Origin: Podila epigama
Taxonomy: Eukaryota; Mortierellomycota; Mortierellomycetes; Mortierellales; Mortierellaceae
NCBI GenBank assembly: GCA_015679605.1
Contig: JAAAVE010000043.1
Location: 25,718-36,921, forward strand
DNA: 11,204 nucleotides
Direction: 5' to 3'
A program made the position numbers and the translations under genes. Within the stretch, counting starts at the first letter, position 1, and each line of letters starts with the position of its first letter. The notes beneath the pieces were generated by a model that did not search any database, was not told the DNA's origin, and saw nothing but the letters and a program-made list of their open reading frames with translations. Shown here piece by piece: positions 1 through 9,369 of the stretch.

Positions 1-102
1 GATGCCCTCCTGTGTGATGAATGAGGGAGGAGTTTGTATCTACTCCATCTCTAAATTATCTTCATCTTGCGGAACAACAACCAAAAATAATCACCAAAAT
101 AG
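1..102. other. Unresolved stretch before the first clear kelch exon
   Basis: This stretch leads into the kelch exon at 103. The bases just before 103 read AAAATAG, a normal intron acceptor, so at least the right part should be intron. Possible donors lie near 14 (GTGATG), 32 (GTTTGT) and 36 (GTATCT), and part of an upstream exon may occupy the first 13 to 35 bases. The + frame starting at position 2 is open through here, but its product does not look like a kelch repeat and does not join in phase by the best-looking donor at 36. I could not choose, so the left boundary of the kelch gene model is open. Confidence 0.4.
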
Positions 103-659
103 GCTCAGAAAGGTGAGATCCCTTCGGCCCGGTCAGGAGAATGCTTCGCCTCAGGTACAATGCAAAAAGGTCTTGTTCGTATGTGATAGATTGACAAGTA
201 GAGGGAGGTTCGACATTCTCACTCACACGTTCATTCGTTATATACACTTGACTCTCTCCATCTCACTCCATGGTGATAGCTCAAGGTGGCAAGAAGCTGA
301 TTGTGGTGGGAGGCGGTAAAGACGGCGAGACTGTTCCACAAAAGAACATTGTCCAAAAGGACGTGTACATCTTTGATGTCGAAACCTCGACCTGGTCTAA
401 AGGCGCTGAGGCCCCTCATGGGTTCATGCTCCCTGCTTGTGCTGTCTCGGGCGATATGTTGCTCGTCCACAGTGGCGCGCGTGAATACTCTGCACCTCAA
501 TACTCCTCCGTCAGCAACAACAACTCGTTTGCGTTCTACAACATCAAGAAGGACGCATGGTCAACAATGGAGTACAAGGTTTCTGCCTCACCTGCTGCCT
601 TGTCGCCATCCTTCGTCTTTACTTTTGCCGCCTTCATCGCTGCAGCACTTATTCTCTAA
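103..659 (+). CDS. Kelch-repeat protein, 3' end (partial, two exons)
   Basis: This is the C-terminal part of a kelch-repeat (beta-propeller) protein; the 5' part lies outside the window. Exons are 103-154 and 280-659, with an intron at 155-279 (GTACAA to GATAG). The join is in phase: one base from the first exon and two from the second make an Ala codon. The joined reading frame gives 143 residues. It runs from a Pro-Ser-Ala-Arg-Ser stretch through Gly-Gly-Lys-Lys and a Val-Gly-Gly-Gly turn to Asp-Val-Tyr-Ile-Phe-Asp and a Trp, which is the kelch signature (Gly-Gly, then Tyr, then Trp). The second kelch-like unit has an Ala-Phe-Tyr and a Trp. The last 15 or so residues are hydrophobic (Phe, Ala, Ile, Leu) after a Ser/Ala/Pro linker, and no charged tail follows. 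This fits a GPI-anchor signal or a C-terminal membrane anchor, so the protein may sit at the cell surface. Substrate or partner cannot be told. The frame is also open upstream to an ATG at 270, but the spliced model restores the repeat and is preferred. Confidence 0.72.
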
Positions 660-663
660 TAAA
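658..663 (+). promoter_or_regulatory. AATAAA overlapping the kelch stop codon
   Basis: The hexamer AATAAA begins inside the TAA stop codon (657-659) of the kelch gene and is followed by an AT-rich stretch. It matches the eukaryotic poly(A) signal, but in fungi this element is loose, and a signal this close to the stop would give a very short 3' UTR. It is a candidate only. Confidence 0.3.
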
Positions 664-897
664 TTAAATTATTCAGCAGTCACATTCACACCTCTTCGGT
701 GAGGGTCGTGCGAGAGTTGACATGTGGTTCGTGGTTCGTGTTCATTCTGTTCGTTCGACACACACCATTGCTTCATTTAAAAAACACAAAAAGGACCTTC
801 TTTTCAACAGGTGGCCAAGGCCGTGTCGTAGAAAACATACAACACATCGCACCATCACATCTGTTTCGCGCCGTGTTACGCATTCCTGCAAGCCGCC
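660..897 (+). promoter_or_regulatory. Spacer with the presumed promoter and 5' UTR of the WDR81-like gene
   Basis: The 238 bases between the kelch stop and the next start codon must hold the end of one transcript and the promoter of the next, since both genes lie on the + strand. An A-rich tract near 774-796 (TTTAAAAAACACAAAAAG) could serve a TATA-like or nucleosome-free role. No clear TATA box was found. The start codon at 898 is preceded by AAGCCGCC, which is a near-ideal eukaryotic initiation context with G at -3, and this supports the chosen start. Confidence 0.45.
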
Positions 898-3800
898 ATG
901 TTTGGACAGGGCTTGTCTGGAAATGAGTTGAGCGAACTCATTGCACGCGACCTTGGACTGCAGGTTGCTTTCCCATGCTTCCCTCTTGAGTCTTCGCTTG
1001 GACATACTGCCTGCTGCATCGTAAGTATAGGGTGTGCATTTGTTGATTCTTGCCCTTTTCTTTTCCAGCTCGTCCATTCAATGGTCTGCATTCACTCCTT
1101 TTCTAACCTCTTGCATTCCGCGAAAAATAGGTCCAGAAAACATGGCTGAATCAGCTTCATAACGGTACAGCGACGCTACTTCCAGTGAGAGATAGAGCCG
1201 GTTTAGAAAATACGCCTGCTACAGCCACAGGAAACTCACAGGGCGAGGTCAATGTTTTTATCAACGTCATCTCCAAGAAAAGACCGTTGACCCAAGATAA
1301 CTGGACTCGGTAAAAACTAACAGCCCCTTGCATTGAGTTTGACCTAAAATCCTCCAAGACTCGCCTTGTTTTCTGATCAGCCAGCATGTCGTTTTCTTGT
1401 AGAACCCGAGTGTTTGCCGCGCAACAAACTCAGAAAGTCAACACATCGACCAAACCTGTCCGAAAGGCCTTCACCACCCTCACATCAATATCATCCAACG
1501 ACGAGTGGAACATTACAGCCGAAGCATACGTTAAAGAGATTCTGAGCAGAGAAGGAAAGGGAGACCGTGTTGATATTAAGGCTGCGGATAATGACGCCCC
1601 TATAGACTACTCAACCTTTCGCCCAATCATCGAGAGTGAAGATTGCGGGAGGCGAGACGAGGACGTCGACGAGAGTACGTGCAGCAACCCAAATTCGATC
1701 GTAAGCAATATTAAGCTCATTGAGCACATCCTTGACACCCTATACCCTACCACTCGGCGATACAAAGTGATTTCGTCCGATGGGCCTGATTCTGCCAAGA
1801 GGCTCGTCTTGCGCAATACAAAAGCAGACCTAGAAGAATCGAGCATTCAGCCGCAAGCTCCTGCTAATATTGCCTCAGCAACAGTTGTCATCGAAACAGA
1901 CTCGGCACATTATTGTTTTTCACCCCATCGGTCCGGCGGCGCAACTGGTCTGACGACTCTCCATGACCTCTTGAGGTTTAACCCGGGGAACCTAAACTCG
2001 ATGCTCAAGAAAGGGTTTCTTGTTTTTCAGCTCTTGAAAGCAGTCAAGGCCTTGCATAGACAAGGGATCATACATGGAGGCATTCAGTCATCCAATATCT
2101 TTATTGATGAAAATCTGTGGATCACATTGGGAGGCATCAAATGTTCTGTTCCGCTGCGTCCACGGATTGAAGCACTGGTTCACCAACATGTGAAGAAGTG
2201 GCAGAATAGTCCACCTCTTATCAAAGGTACTGAACGCTACCTTACAATCAAAGTGCGTCCTGGTGGTAAATCAAGAAACTGATAAGCTTTTCGTTTACAC
2301 ACGATAGAGATTAGTGAAGAAGCTACAGTTATGAAGTGGGCCAAAGGAGAGATCTCCAACTTTACGTATCTCATGATACTTAACCGGGCGGCAGGTGAGC
2401 GATTATTACGTGTTCATTGGATATAAAGGTCATTCCATTGCAACTTACTAATATGTTCACACGTTCGATCTGTAGGCCGCAGGCTTGGAGACCCCAATGT
2501 CCACCCAATTTTCCCCTGGATTACTGATTTTACTGGATCTGACGTCTCCCATGGCTGGAGGGATCTTTCAAAGACAAAGTTCCGCCTGAACAAGGGCGAC
2601 GAGCAGCTGGACTTCACTTTTGACGGGCCTGTTCCTCATCACATTACCGACATTCTATCCGACATCACATACTACGTCTACATGGCGCGCCAAATCCCAA
2701 TTCCTGTCCTTTGCCAATTCGTCCGCTCAAAGTATGAGGCAAACGAATATCCGTCCTCCATCCGTCGACTTTACGAGTGGACGCCAGACGAGTGCATTCC
2801 CGAGTTTTATACCGATCCTTCTATATTTACGTCTATACATAATGACATGCCTGACATGGCTTTGCCCAAATGGGCCAAGACGCCCGAGGAGTTTATTCGG
2901 ATCCATCGAGAGGCGCTTGAGAGCGACTATGTGTCACAACATCTACACAAATGGATCGACCTAACCTTTGGATATAGGTTGTCAGGACCTGGAGCAATTG
3001 AGGCAAAGAATGTTGCCCTATCACTCTTCCCCGGACAGAGTGACTTTATGAAGCATGGAGTCATTCAGCTGTTTACGGATCCACATCCACAAAAACTTGT
3101 CAACTGGTCACTAGCCAAGGCGTAAGTCATTTTCTCATTTTCTCTCTTTCTCTCTCTCTCGTGTTACTTTTTTGAAGAAGCCGAAGTTTACATCCAGTCA
3201 TCTAATTACAGATCATTTGATTATTGACCTTTCCCTGTGACTAGTGACTTTTTCAAGTCTCAGGCAGCAGCCCAAACGTCTTTAGAAAGGGCCACCAAGA
3301 TCACCAAGCGTCGAAGTGCGTATCGCATACAGAATGAGCGACCACAATTTGTGGACAAGGTGTCGGATCTGCTTTTTCGACCAGCAGGCCCTACAAGATC
3401 CAAGTCCTTACGGCAGCCCAGTGGATCGCGTCCATCGTCTATGGTGATCACTGCAAATGAACGAGAGTTGTTGAGTGCAAGCCCTGGTCTTGCGTCGACC
3501 TCGGCGAACAGTGCTCTCTTATCGCCCACCCTCTCTATTGCCCAGGATGCAGGAATCGCGCCTACATCAACAAGGCCCGAGGCCCTTGTTCAGCTCATCC
3601 AGTCAGAGCCCATTGATCTCTCAAGAGATATTAATGAAGCGACATTCACTGAGGAACTAGAGCACTTTGAACGTACCTTTTACTTTGGATCAAAGTACCA
3701 TTTTATGAACGATGAGGCCGCGGTTTCCATGAGCCTTGCCGATATGCCTGCGTCAGATGCGTCAGCAGACGTGTCCAAGTACGAGGAAACGTTTGAGTAC

Positions 3801-6800
3801 ATGCAGAGTTGGGATGTCTACTGCCTTGGAGGGATCTTTAGGGAGATTTACCTTGCGGAGGATATTCCAAATAATGGCATTGTGATGGCCATGCGACCAC
3901 AGGTCACAGTAGAGGAGTTGACGAAAACACGTCGTGTAAGAGAGAGCCACATCCTGCTTTTCTGCGTACGCCGTTGTCATTGCTAAACGATTTGATCTGA
4001 CCGTCTTCTTATATACAATTCTTAGATTCCTATTGCTGTCAGCGGAACTATTATTGCCATGCTAAAAGATAACTGGAAGTCAAGGCCGAAAATTGACGAC
4101 ATTCTTCGAAAGACGATACCCACACTATCATGTCAATCTCCAAACATTGCCATGTTTGTTCCTACTGTCATTGCAGATATTTACGACTTCCTGGCCATGG
4201 TTTACACCTGGTAACAGAGCGCAGTGCGATTTTTTTTTTTTTTTTTGGCGTGAAATATTGTCTTACTCTGACATAAACATCTTATCCCTAAATTGCATTT
4301 TTGTAGCCCGGAGAATATGCAATTGACTCTGGCCAACAAGTGGATCGATCGGATTTGTGGGCTTGAAGACGAAACATTCGATATTGCACTCCCAGTATTT
4401 GTACATTTGTTTACAACGGACGTGACTCGAGCGAAAGCACTAGCGTTGCTTCCAAAACTGGGGCAGCGACTAGGTATCAAGCGGACAAAGAAGCACTTCC
4501 TGAAGCCAATCCTCACACTTTTTGAAGTATGCTCCATTTGGCTCGCTTGTAGGTCCTGCGATGGAACTCCCTTATAGCTTCTTATTGACTGTTTTTATGT
4601 TTGCATATCGACTTTAGACATCTCGCCCTATTTTGCCGAAGGAGCTATTAGAATTGACCTTTATTAATGATCTTCTACGACGATTTGGCATAAGCACTTT
4701 CCTCCAGCAGCTTTTCCCGTATTACTTGGAGGCGCTGACGGTCGACTATGGCCCAGCTGATTCAGGTTTGGATGATGCCTCATCAGGGTCCTACACTTCG
4801 CAGGTGGTCGGGTCTAGCACAAGAGAAGCAGCCACTGCTCCTAGTAATTCCATGGCGGCTTTATCTGATGAAGACAACAAAAAGCCAGCTCCAGACATTC
4901 TCCATCGCATGGCACGCGTTGCGAGTGATGCATTTATAGCCATATGGTAAGCCAGTAGATCGCATCGCTACTAGGTCTTGCTGTAAAACGTGTGTTATGC
5001 CTCTATGTGTATGTTTGTTTCTAACAAAAAAAAATCTCCCATGATATGCAGTCGGTCCATTGGCCCCATTTTGACGTCGAAGCATGTCATGAAACTGCTC
5101 TCGAGGCTAGGGTTTAAGGACCCGATCTCTTTACCACTGTTGAAGGAAACTCTGGGCGGAATAGCGCAGGAATTTGGTTCGACTTTTGCGCTCGTACAAT
5201 TTAGTCATATCATTCACTTGTTAGAGTCTGTCACGTCGTCATTTACAGCGAGGACAAGTATTACGATGAAGAATCTTCTCGGGCTTTTGAGTGCCGTAAG
5301 TGACCTCTTCTTGGGGGGTTCTTGAGCTGAAGGAGTGGAATGGGAAAACATATCGCTCATATTTTTTTTTTTGAAACTCGTCCATAGTTGGTGCCACACA
5401 TGTATGATACGCAGTTGGTAACTGAGCTGAAAAATGGAGGTTCTGAGCTCATCTATCGCCTGATTGAACCGACTCCAAACAAGCCATCCGGTCGTCCCGA
5501 CCCCCTATCGAATACGCGTCTTTCCGTCAGCCGCCATGCGCTTGACTTTATCCTGCAGTTGAGTTTCTCCCTTAGTCGACATGATTGGGAGCGTCAGGTA
5601 CGTCTGTTGTCTGCTTAGTGATTCGAGAGTGTTGTTCGGAACATGTGCTCGCACTTGAGTTGCTAACCATAAGACCGATTGTAATTCAATAGATTGCACC
5701 AATCCTCCAAAAATACTTTTCTGGATTTGGTCCAGACATGGATGAGGTTACAGCCAAGCCTGCTTCTGCCATAGAAGTACAACGAAACGAGCAGGTGAGT
5801 TCCTGCAAAGTGCTCAAAATTTACTGTGTTGCTAACAAAAATATCTGATGCCCATGGTTTTTCTGTTGTTCAAATTTAGATGATGTATGCATATGGACAG
5901 CTATGTTCATGCGTAGGTCAAGAGGCTATGCAGAGCATGATACCGGCAAGGTACCAAAGATATTCACATACTGAACGAAAAGAAATGCATGGAAAGAGCT
6001 ATACGTGTATATGTCTCAACTCACTCAACTCATATTACTTTTTGCGAATTTGTAGTGAAGCCATTGAGCGACTCATAGCGGCCAGGTTAGCGTCAAAGGA
6101 GTTTGGCAACTCTCCCCTTCGTTCCCTGGGAAGCATCACGGCTCAAGGAAAGTTTGTTCTGACACCGTCCTCATCGTCGACGTTCTGGCAGCAGCAAAAG
6201 AGCCAGCAAGCACGAGACCTAGCGAATACCAAAAAGATGGCGTTCTCAACAAAGGATCTTTGGTCCGCTACATCTGCAGGCATGTCAAAGGCGCTGGCGA
6301 TCTTTGATTCCTCGAAAAAGCTAGCAGTAACGCCGGGTGCTGCACAAGGCAATGGTCAAGCAGGGGCTGCTCCTCCGACATCTGCAACATCTGCACTTGT
6401 CTCTGTTTCTGCATCTAATTCAGGAAACACATTGACCGGCTTATCTGTGATGACTGGTAGCTCCGCACCTTCCACATTTGTTGGTTTGGCCATCACAGGG
6501 AAGGATGGTGCCAGTGGCCACTCATTTGAACGCACGGCCAACGGTGTCAACGGTGGAGGCGGAAGCGGACTTGAAGGGCTTGGTCATGATACTGCAAGGT
6601 CTCCCACTGAGGCCTTGTCCACAGGATCACTATCGCCTGTCCTGAGCTCTGCACCAGCACGAAAGAACAGACAGACCTTTGGTTCTCCTGGAAAGGCAAA
6701 GACTGCTGCACGTTTGGAACAACTAAGGTAATAGGCAGCATTCTTCGCTGTGAAGCTGAACTGATGTGGTTTGGAGGTGTGTAGGAAATGCAAACAAAAC

Positions 6801-8264
6801 CAACAGCTTAGACCATATATCGTATCGCATGTTGGTTTAGCAATTGGAGTAGATTTTTATCGACGAATCAAGAAGAGATGGCAAAGTCAATGCAGTTTGC
6901 CTTTAATGACTGGAAGTTGCAAGGACTTGAAGGTAGAAGTGCTCAACGCCTCCTGTTTGTCAAGGAGAATTTTTCTGGCAGCTATTTTTATCAAAAGCGC
7001 AACGTAACCGTCTCATCTATTCACTTGCAATACAATGATGAATAGGACACTCGTCAGCTGTTCGTGTTATTTGTGCAAACGAGTACCAGCACGTGCTTGC
7101 TACAGGTTCGAGGGACAAGATGGTCAAACTCTGGTCTCTTGATATACATCGGACCATTGAGAATCCAGACTACGCAGACGCCGGTTCGGGCTGTCTAATG
7201 ACCTACAATGGACACCGACGAGGAGCTGTGTTCGACTTACACTTTGCGACGGGAGGTGGATCATTCGGGACAGGGGACATAGTTGCCAGCTGCGACGGCC
7301 AGATTCAGGTAAAAAAAAATTGGAATCTCGATACACATATTCTTGTCTAGCTAGAATGTACTCCTGCACCATGTCTAAGTCTCCTATTATTGTTTTGAAT
7401 TCATTGGCATGTTGTTTGCTGTCTAGCTTTGGGATCCAGAGACTGGAAAGACGCTGCATCAGTTTGTGACGGGAAAGACACCGGTGGTGACGATGGCACC
7501 TATCTATCGATCACGGTACATTGTCGCAGGTCAGGCGGACAATACGCTCAGTTTCTTGGACAGCCATACACATGCTAACTTGCACAACTGGCGGTCAACA
7601 AGCTTTCAAGGCGTGGCTATCAAGGTGGTCACTACGAATTCGAGTGAGACGTTGATTGCGACAGGGTTCTCTAATGGAACTGTCACTTTACTGGAAGCCC
7701 GTACAGGCTCATTGGTCGGCAGCTGGCGCGCCTCCGATAACGAAATCACTCAGGTAACTGTAACTGTCACGAGTGAAGGGCTGACAGGTAAAAAACTATT
7801 CACTAACATGATCTCTATTGAAACTATGTTATAGATGAAGTTCTACACCAACGATATTCTTATTACGTCGGCTCCAGCAGACCATATGGTGTCCTTGTGG
7901 AATGTCCAGACATTGAGTCTCATCAAGTCTATTCGCGGCGTGTCCGAAATTGTGTCCCTGGAGATCTTCAAGGAAGAAATTATTACGATGCATTACAACA
8001 ACTCCATCTCGTTCACACCGATTAATGACGACGTATGGAACCCCATCTGTATTACTTTTATTCTCTTTTTGGATGTGAAAAGAAGCATACATGTATTAAT
8101 GGGATATGTTTATGTTTTGTTTACACTTCTAATAGTCGTTGGCGTACACATCAAAGTTCAAGAGTTCAGCCATCAAGTCGTCCATATCTTGTATTAGCAT
8201 ACTGCCGATGAACCAGTTACTTGTCCTAGGATGCATGGAGGGCGACCTGTACTTGTATGCATAA
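898..8264 (+). CDS. WDR81/LvsG-type BEACH-WD40 protein, complete, 19 exons
   Basis: Exons by eye: 898-1020, 1131-1309, 1385-2226, 2308-2394, 2476-3121, 3245-3935, 4026-4210, 4307-4526, 4618-4946, 5052-5295, 5388-5597, 5693-5794, 5880-5950, 6056-6727, 6841-6932, 7046-7308, 7427-7753, 7835-8032, 8136-8264. All introns are GT-AG and every join keeps the frame, giving 1869 residues; human WDR81 is about 1940. Order: pseudokinase-like N part (to about 380), BEACH (about 392-626), kinase C-lobe-like stretch (about 816-880), helical middle, Ser/Ala/Gly-rich linker (about 1370-1530), WD40 repeats (about 1560-1869). The BEACH part resembles animal WDR81 closely over its whole length, including [16 protein letters not shown]. 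In animals WDR81 works with WDR91 on endosomes and restrains the Beclin-1/Vps34 PI3-kinase complex; the same role here is inferred. Intron 3 has an in-frame alternative (2253-2309), which adds eight residues. The start at 898 fits a helical N-terminus ending Arg-Asp-Leu as in animal WDR81 and has a strong initiation context. The family call is firm; single exon edges are less so. Confidence 0.93.
1905..2226 (+). other. Pseudokinase-like segment lacking catalytic residues
   Basis: This part of exon 3 looks like the middle of a protein-kinase fold. Around residues 325-341 the protein reads [17 protein letters not shown]. The spacing His-x7-Asn matches a kinase catalytic loop (H331, N338), but the catalytic Asp of the His-Arg-Asp motif is replaced by Gly (G333). 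The Asp-Phe-Gly site reads Leu-Gly-Gly (349-351), so the metal-binding Asp is also missing. No phosphotransfer is expected. Animal WDR81 has a similar His-Arg-Gln-Gly stretch at this point, which supports the family call. Confidence 0.7.
2337..3121 (+). other. BEACH domain of the WDR81-like protein
   Basis: The domain spans exons 4 and 5, residues about 392-626. It opens with Trp then [19 protein letters not shown], the classic BEACH entry (Ile-Ser-Asn-Phe with N399, then Leu-Asn and Ala-Gly-Arg). It continues with FPW, a Phe-Arg-Leu-Asn-Lys-Gly-Asp stretch, [34 protein letters not shown] and [12 protein letters not shown], closing with a Gln-Leu-Phe and His-Pro. The usual BEACH phrase Pro-Glu-Phe-Tyr is present. 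BEACH domains act as scaffolds in membrane traffic, usually with a preceding PH-like domain; the WDR81 class lacks an obvious one, as here. Confidence 0.93.
3127..3164 (+). repeat. CT-rich tract in intron 5
   Basis: Intron 5 (3122-3244) holds a pyrimidine-rich TTTCTC/CTCTCT run shortly after its GTAAGT donor. It sits far from the acceptor at 3244, so it is not the usual tract before the splice site. It is a low-complexity microsatellite and may vary in length between strains. Confidence 0.7.
3792..4110 (+). other. Kinase C-lobe-like stretch after the BEACH domain
   Basis: After the BEACH domain the protein has [16 protein letters not shown] (D816, G821), which resembles kinase subdomain IX (Asp-x-Trp-Ser-x-Gly then Glu). 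About 55 residues later, across intron 6, comes [13 protein letters not shown] (R876), which resembles subdomain XI with its fixed Arg before the last helices. Together with the segment at 1905-2226 this suggests that one degenerate kinase fold is interrupted by the BEACH domain. The motif match is by eye; the split-fold reading is inference. Confidence 0.55.
4230..4246 (+). repeat. Poly-T run in intron 7
   Basis: Seventeen T follow the donor of intron 7 (4211-4306) by about 20 bases. A similar 11-T run lies in intron 10 (5362-5372), there about 15 bases before the acceptor, where it can act as the pyrimidine tract. Such runs are prone to length error in sequencing but lie outside the coding exons. 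Confidence 0.85.
6900..8264 (+). other. C-terminal WD40 repeats of the WDR81-like protein
   Basis: The last five exons encode a WD40 propeller (residues about 1555-1869). The first clear repeat reads [16 protein letters not shown] then [12 protein letters not shown], with the Gly-His start created across the exon 15/16 splice. Later repeats have [16 protein letters not shown] (across exons 16/17), Ala-Gly-Gln-Ala-Asp-Asn-Thr, Thr-Gly-Phe-Ser-Asn-Gly-Thr, [14 protein letters not shown] and a final Gly-Asp-Leu-Tyr-Leu-Tyr-Ala. About six or seven blades seem possible, some with degraded Gly-His or Trp-Asp ends. That two splice joins each complete a repeat confirms the exon edges. Confidence 0.9.
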
Positions 8265-8277
8265 AAAAAAAAAAAAA
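8263..8277 (+). repeat. A15 run starting within the stop codon of the WDR81-like gene
   Basis: The stop codon TAA (8262-8264) supplies the first two A of an unbroken run of fifteen. The run is genomic, not a copied poly(A) tail, because the gene keeps its 18 introns. Length changes in the run cannot alter the protein. It may help form the 3' end of the transcript. Confidence 0.85.
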
Positions 8278-9144
8278 GAATGAACTCTCCTTGGCTTTTA
8301 GTTTAAACTCTTTCCAATATACATTCATTTCTGTGGACCCTACACGCACATTATATAGGCAAGAGTTAGTATGTACAAGTAGCCATTGTTACAATGAACA
8401 TACACCATACTTTCAAGATTCACAAGATTTCTTCAATTTCACTCTGATTCTTGAGTTTGTTAAGGCGAGCATCCATAAAAATAACGAGAAATATCTCCCA
8501 TGGGAGAGAAGCTTGTTTTTGAACTCTGCAAAACAGAAGGAACAAGTGTCGATAAGTGGGTTGCACCCGTGTTTGAAAGTGTCTCTCTCTGCTTTGTGCA
8601 TGTTCAAGAGAATTGATGTGTGATTCATTAGCATGAGAAAAGAAAACTATTCACTGTTCCGCTTAAACTTTGGTACCTTGGTGGCATTGATTGCTTATTC
8701 AGACCGTTGACTTTAATCCGTAGCTCGGGCAACTATGACATGACCGGCGCTTTTCATATTGATTTTGATACTAAACGCGAGGGCTACATGTGAGGCGTGT
8801 CAAACGTCTGTGGAGTAGGCTGGACTAGTTAACGACAGAATATGTGATTAAGAAGAGTTGTTGAAGAGAAGTTACAAAGACAACAATTAGGAGTGTTGCT
8901 CGACAACAAGAAGAGGTGAGTGATAAGATCATATCTTCAGAAGCATAGGGGAGTTACAGCGGCCAACATTCCCAATATGGTCGCGTGACCAGAACAAATT
9001 TTCCCGACCAGTGTGTCCGTCCATTCAGAGATTTCTTTTGCCATTGACGCGTTCGCCATGAAACACATTTCGGCAAGTTCATTCTCATCCCTAGAGTATT
9101 AAAGTTCCGTTCAAGTTGTAAGGTTTGTTGTTTGCATGCGCATG

Positions 9145-9355
9145 AAGGCGATGATGGTCTTGTAGACATGCCCCTCGTAAAGACAGGCTTCATAGTGTCT
9201 ATGAGATGGCCGCGCATATCGTGTGCAATGTTTACATGCCACTCGTGTGATGCCCGCTATTGTTAGGGTTGATCATGGGTATCGATATGTGTCGCCGTAG
9301 TCATTGCTGTGTCCTTTGATCATGCTTAGCAGAGGTTGATCAAGGAATTCATGGT
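9145..9355 (+). repeat. Imperfect tandem repeat, copy 1
   Basis: This is the first of two direct copies lying about 225-231 bases apart. It shares with copy 2 an unbroken identical run of 34 bases from 9166 (ACATGCCCCTCGTAAAGACA and onward), then TGGCCGCGC, the TCGAT/GTGTCGCC block in the middle, and a 20-base identical run near its end (from 9320, TCATGCTTAGCAGAGGTTGA). Between these blocks the copies differ by substitutions and small gaps, so the duplication is not recent. No terminal inverted repeats or target-site duplications were seen, so a transposon origin is not shown. Confidence 0.85.
9316..9343 (+). other. Hairpin at the end of repeat copy 1
   Basis: The arms TTGATCA (9316-9322) and TGATCAA (9337-9343) are exact reverse complements and enclose a 14-base loop, TGCTTAGCAGAGGT. 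The same loop occurs in copy 2. The element could act as DNA or RNA; no transcript is known from the sequence alone. Confidence 0.5.
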
Positions 9356-9369
9356 CATGGTTGATGGGG

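Noticed and set aside
742-1077. Minus-strand frame of 111 codons over the promoter and first exon
   Set aside because: It lies opposite exon 1 and intron 1 of a well-supported gene and has no features of its own.
7093-7130. GGTTCGA motif as part of a tRNA
   Set aside because: It lies within a WD40 exon of the WDR81-like gene and no acceptor or anticodon arms surround it.
8231-8623. 130-codon + strand frame overlapping the end of the WDR81-like gene
   Set aside because: It starts inside the last exon in another frame, runs through the A15 tract and has no motif. It is most likely 3' UTR and spacer.
8980-8995. Imperfect palindrome GGTCGCGTGACC as a regulator site
   Set aside because: The centre does not pair and no gene start lies nearby. 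It shares TGACCAGAA with the end of repeat copy 2, but this is too short to call a third copy.
8954-9217. Minus-strand frame of 87 codons entering repeat copy 1
   Set aside because: The matching frame is not kept in copy 2, so there is no sign of coding constraint.
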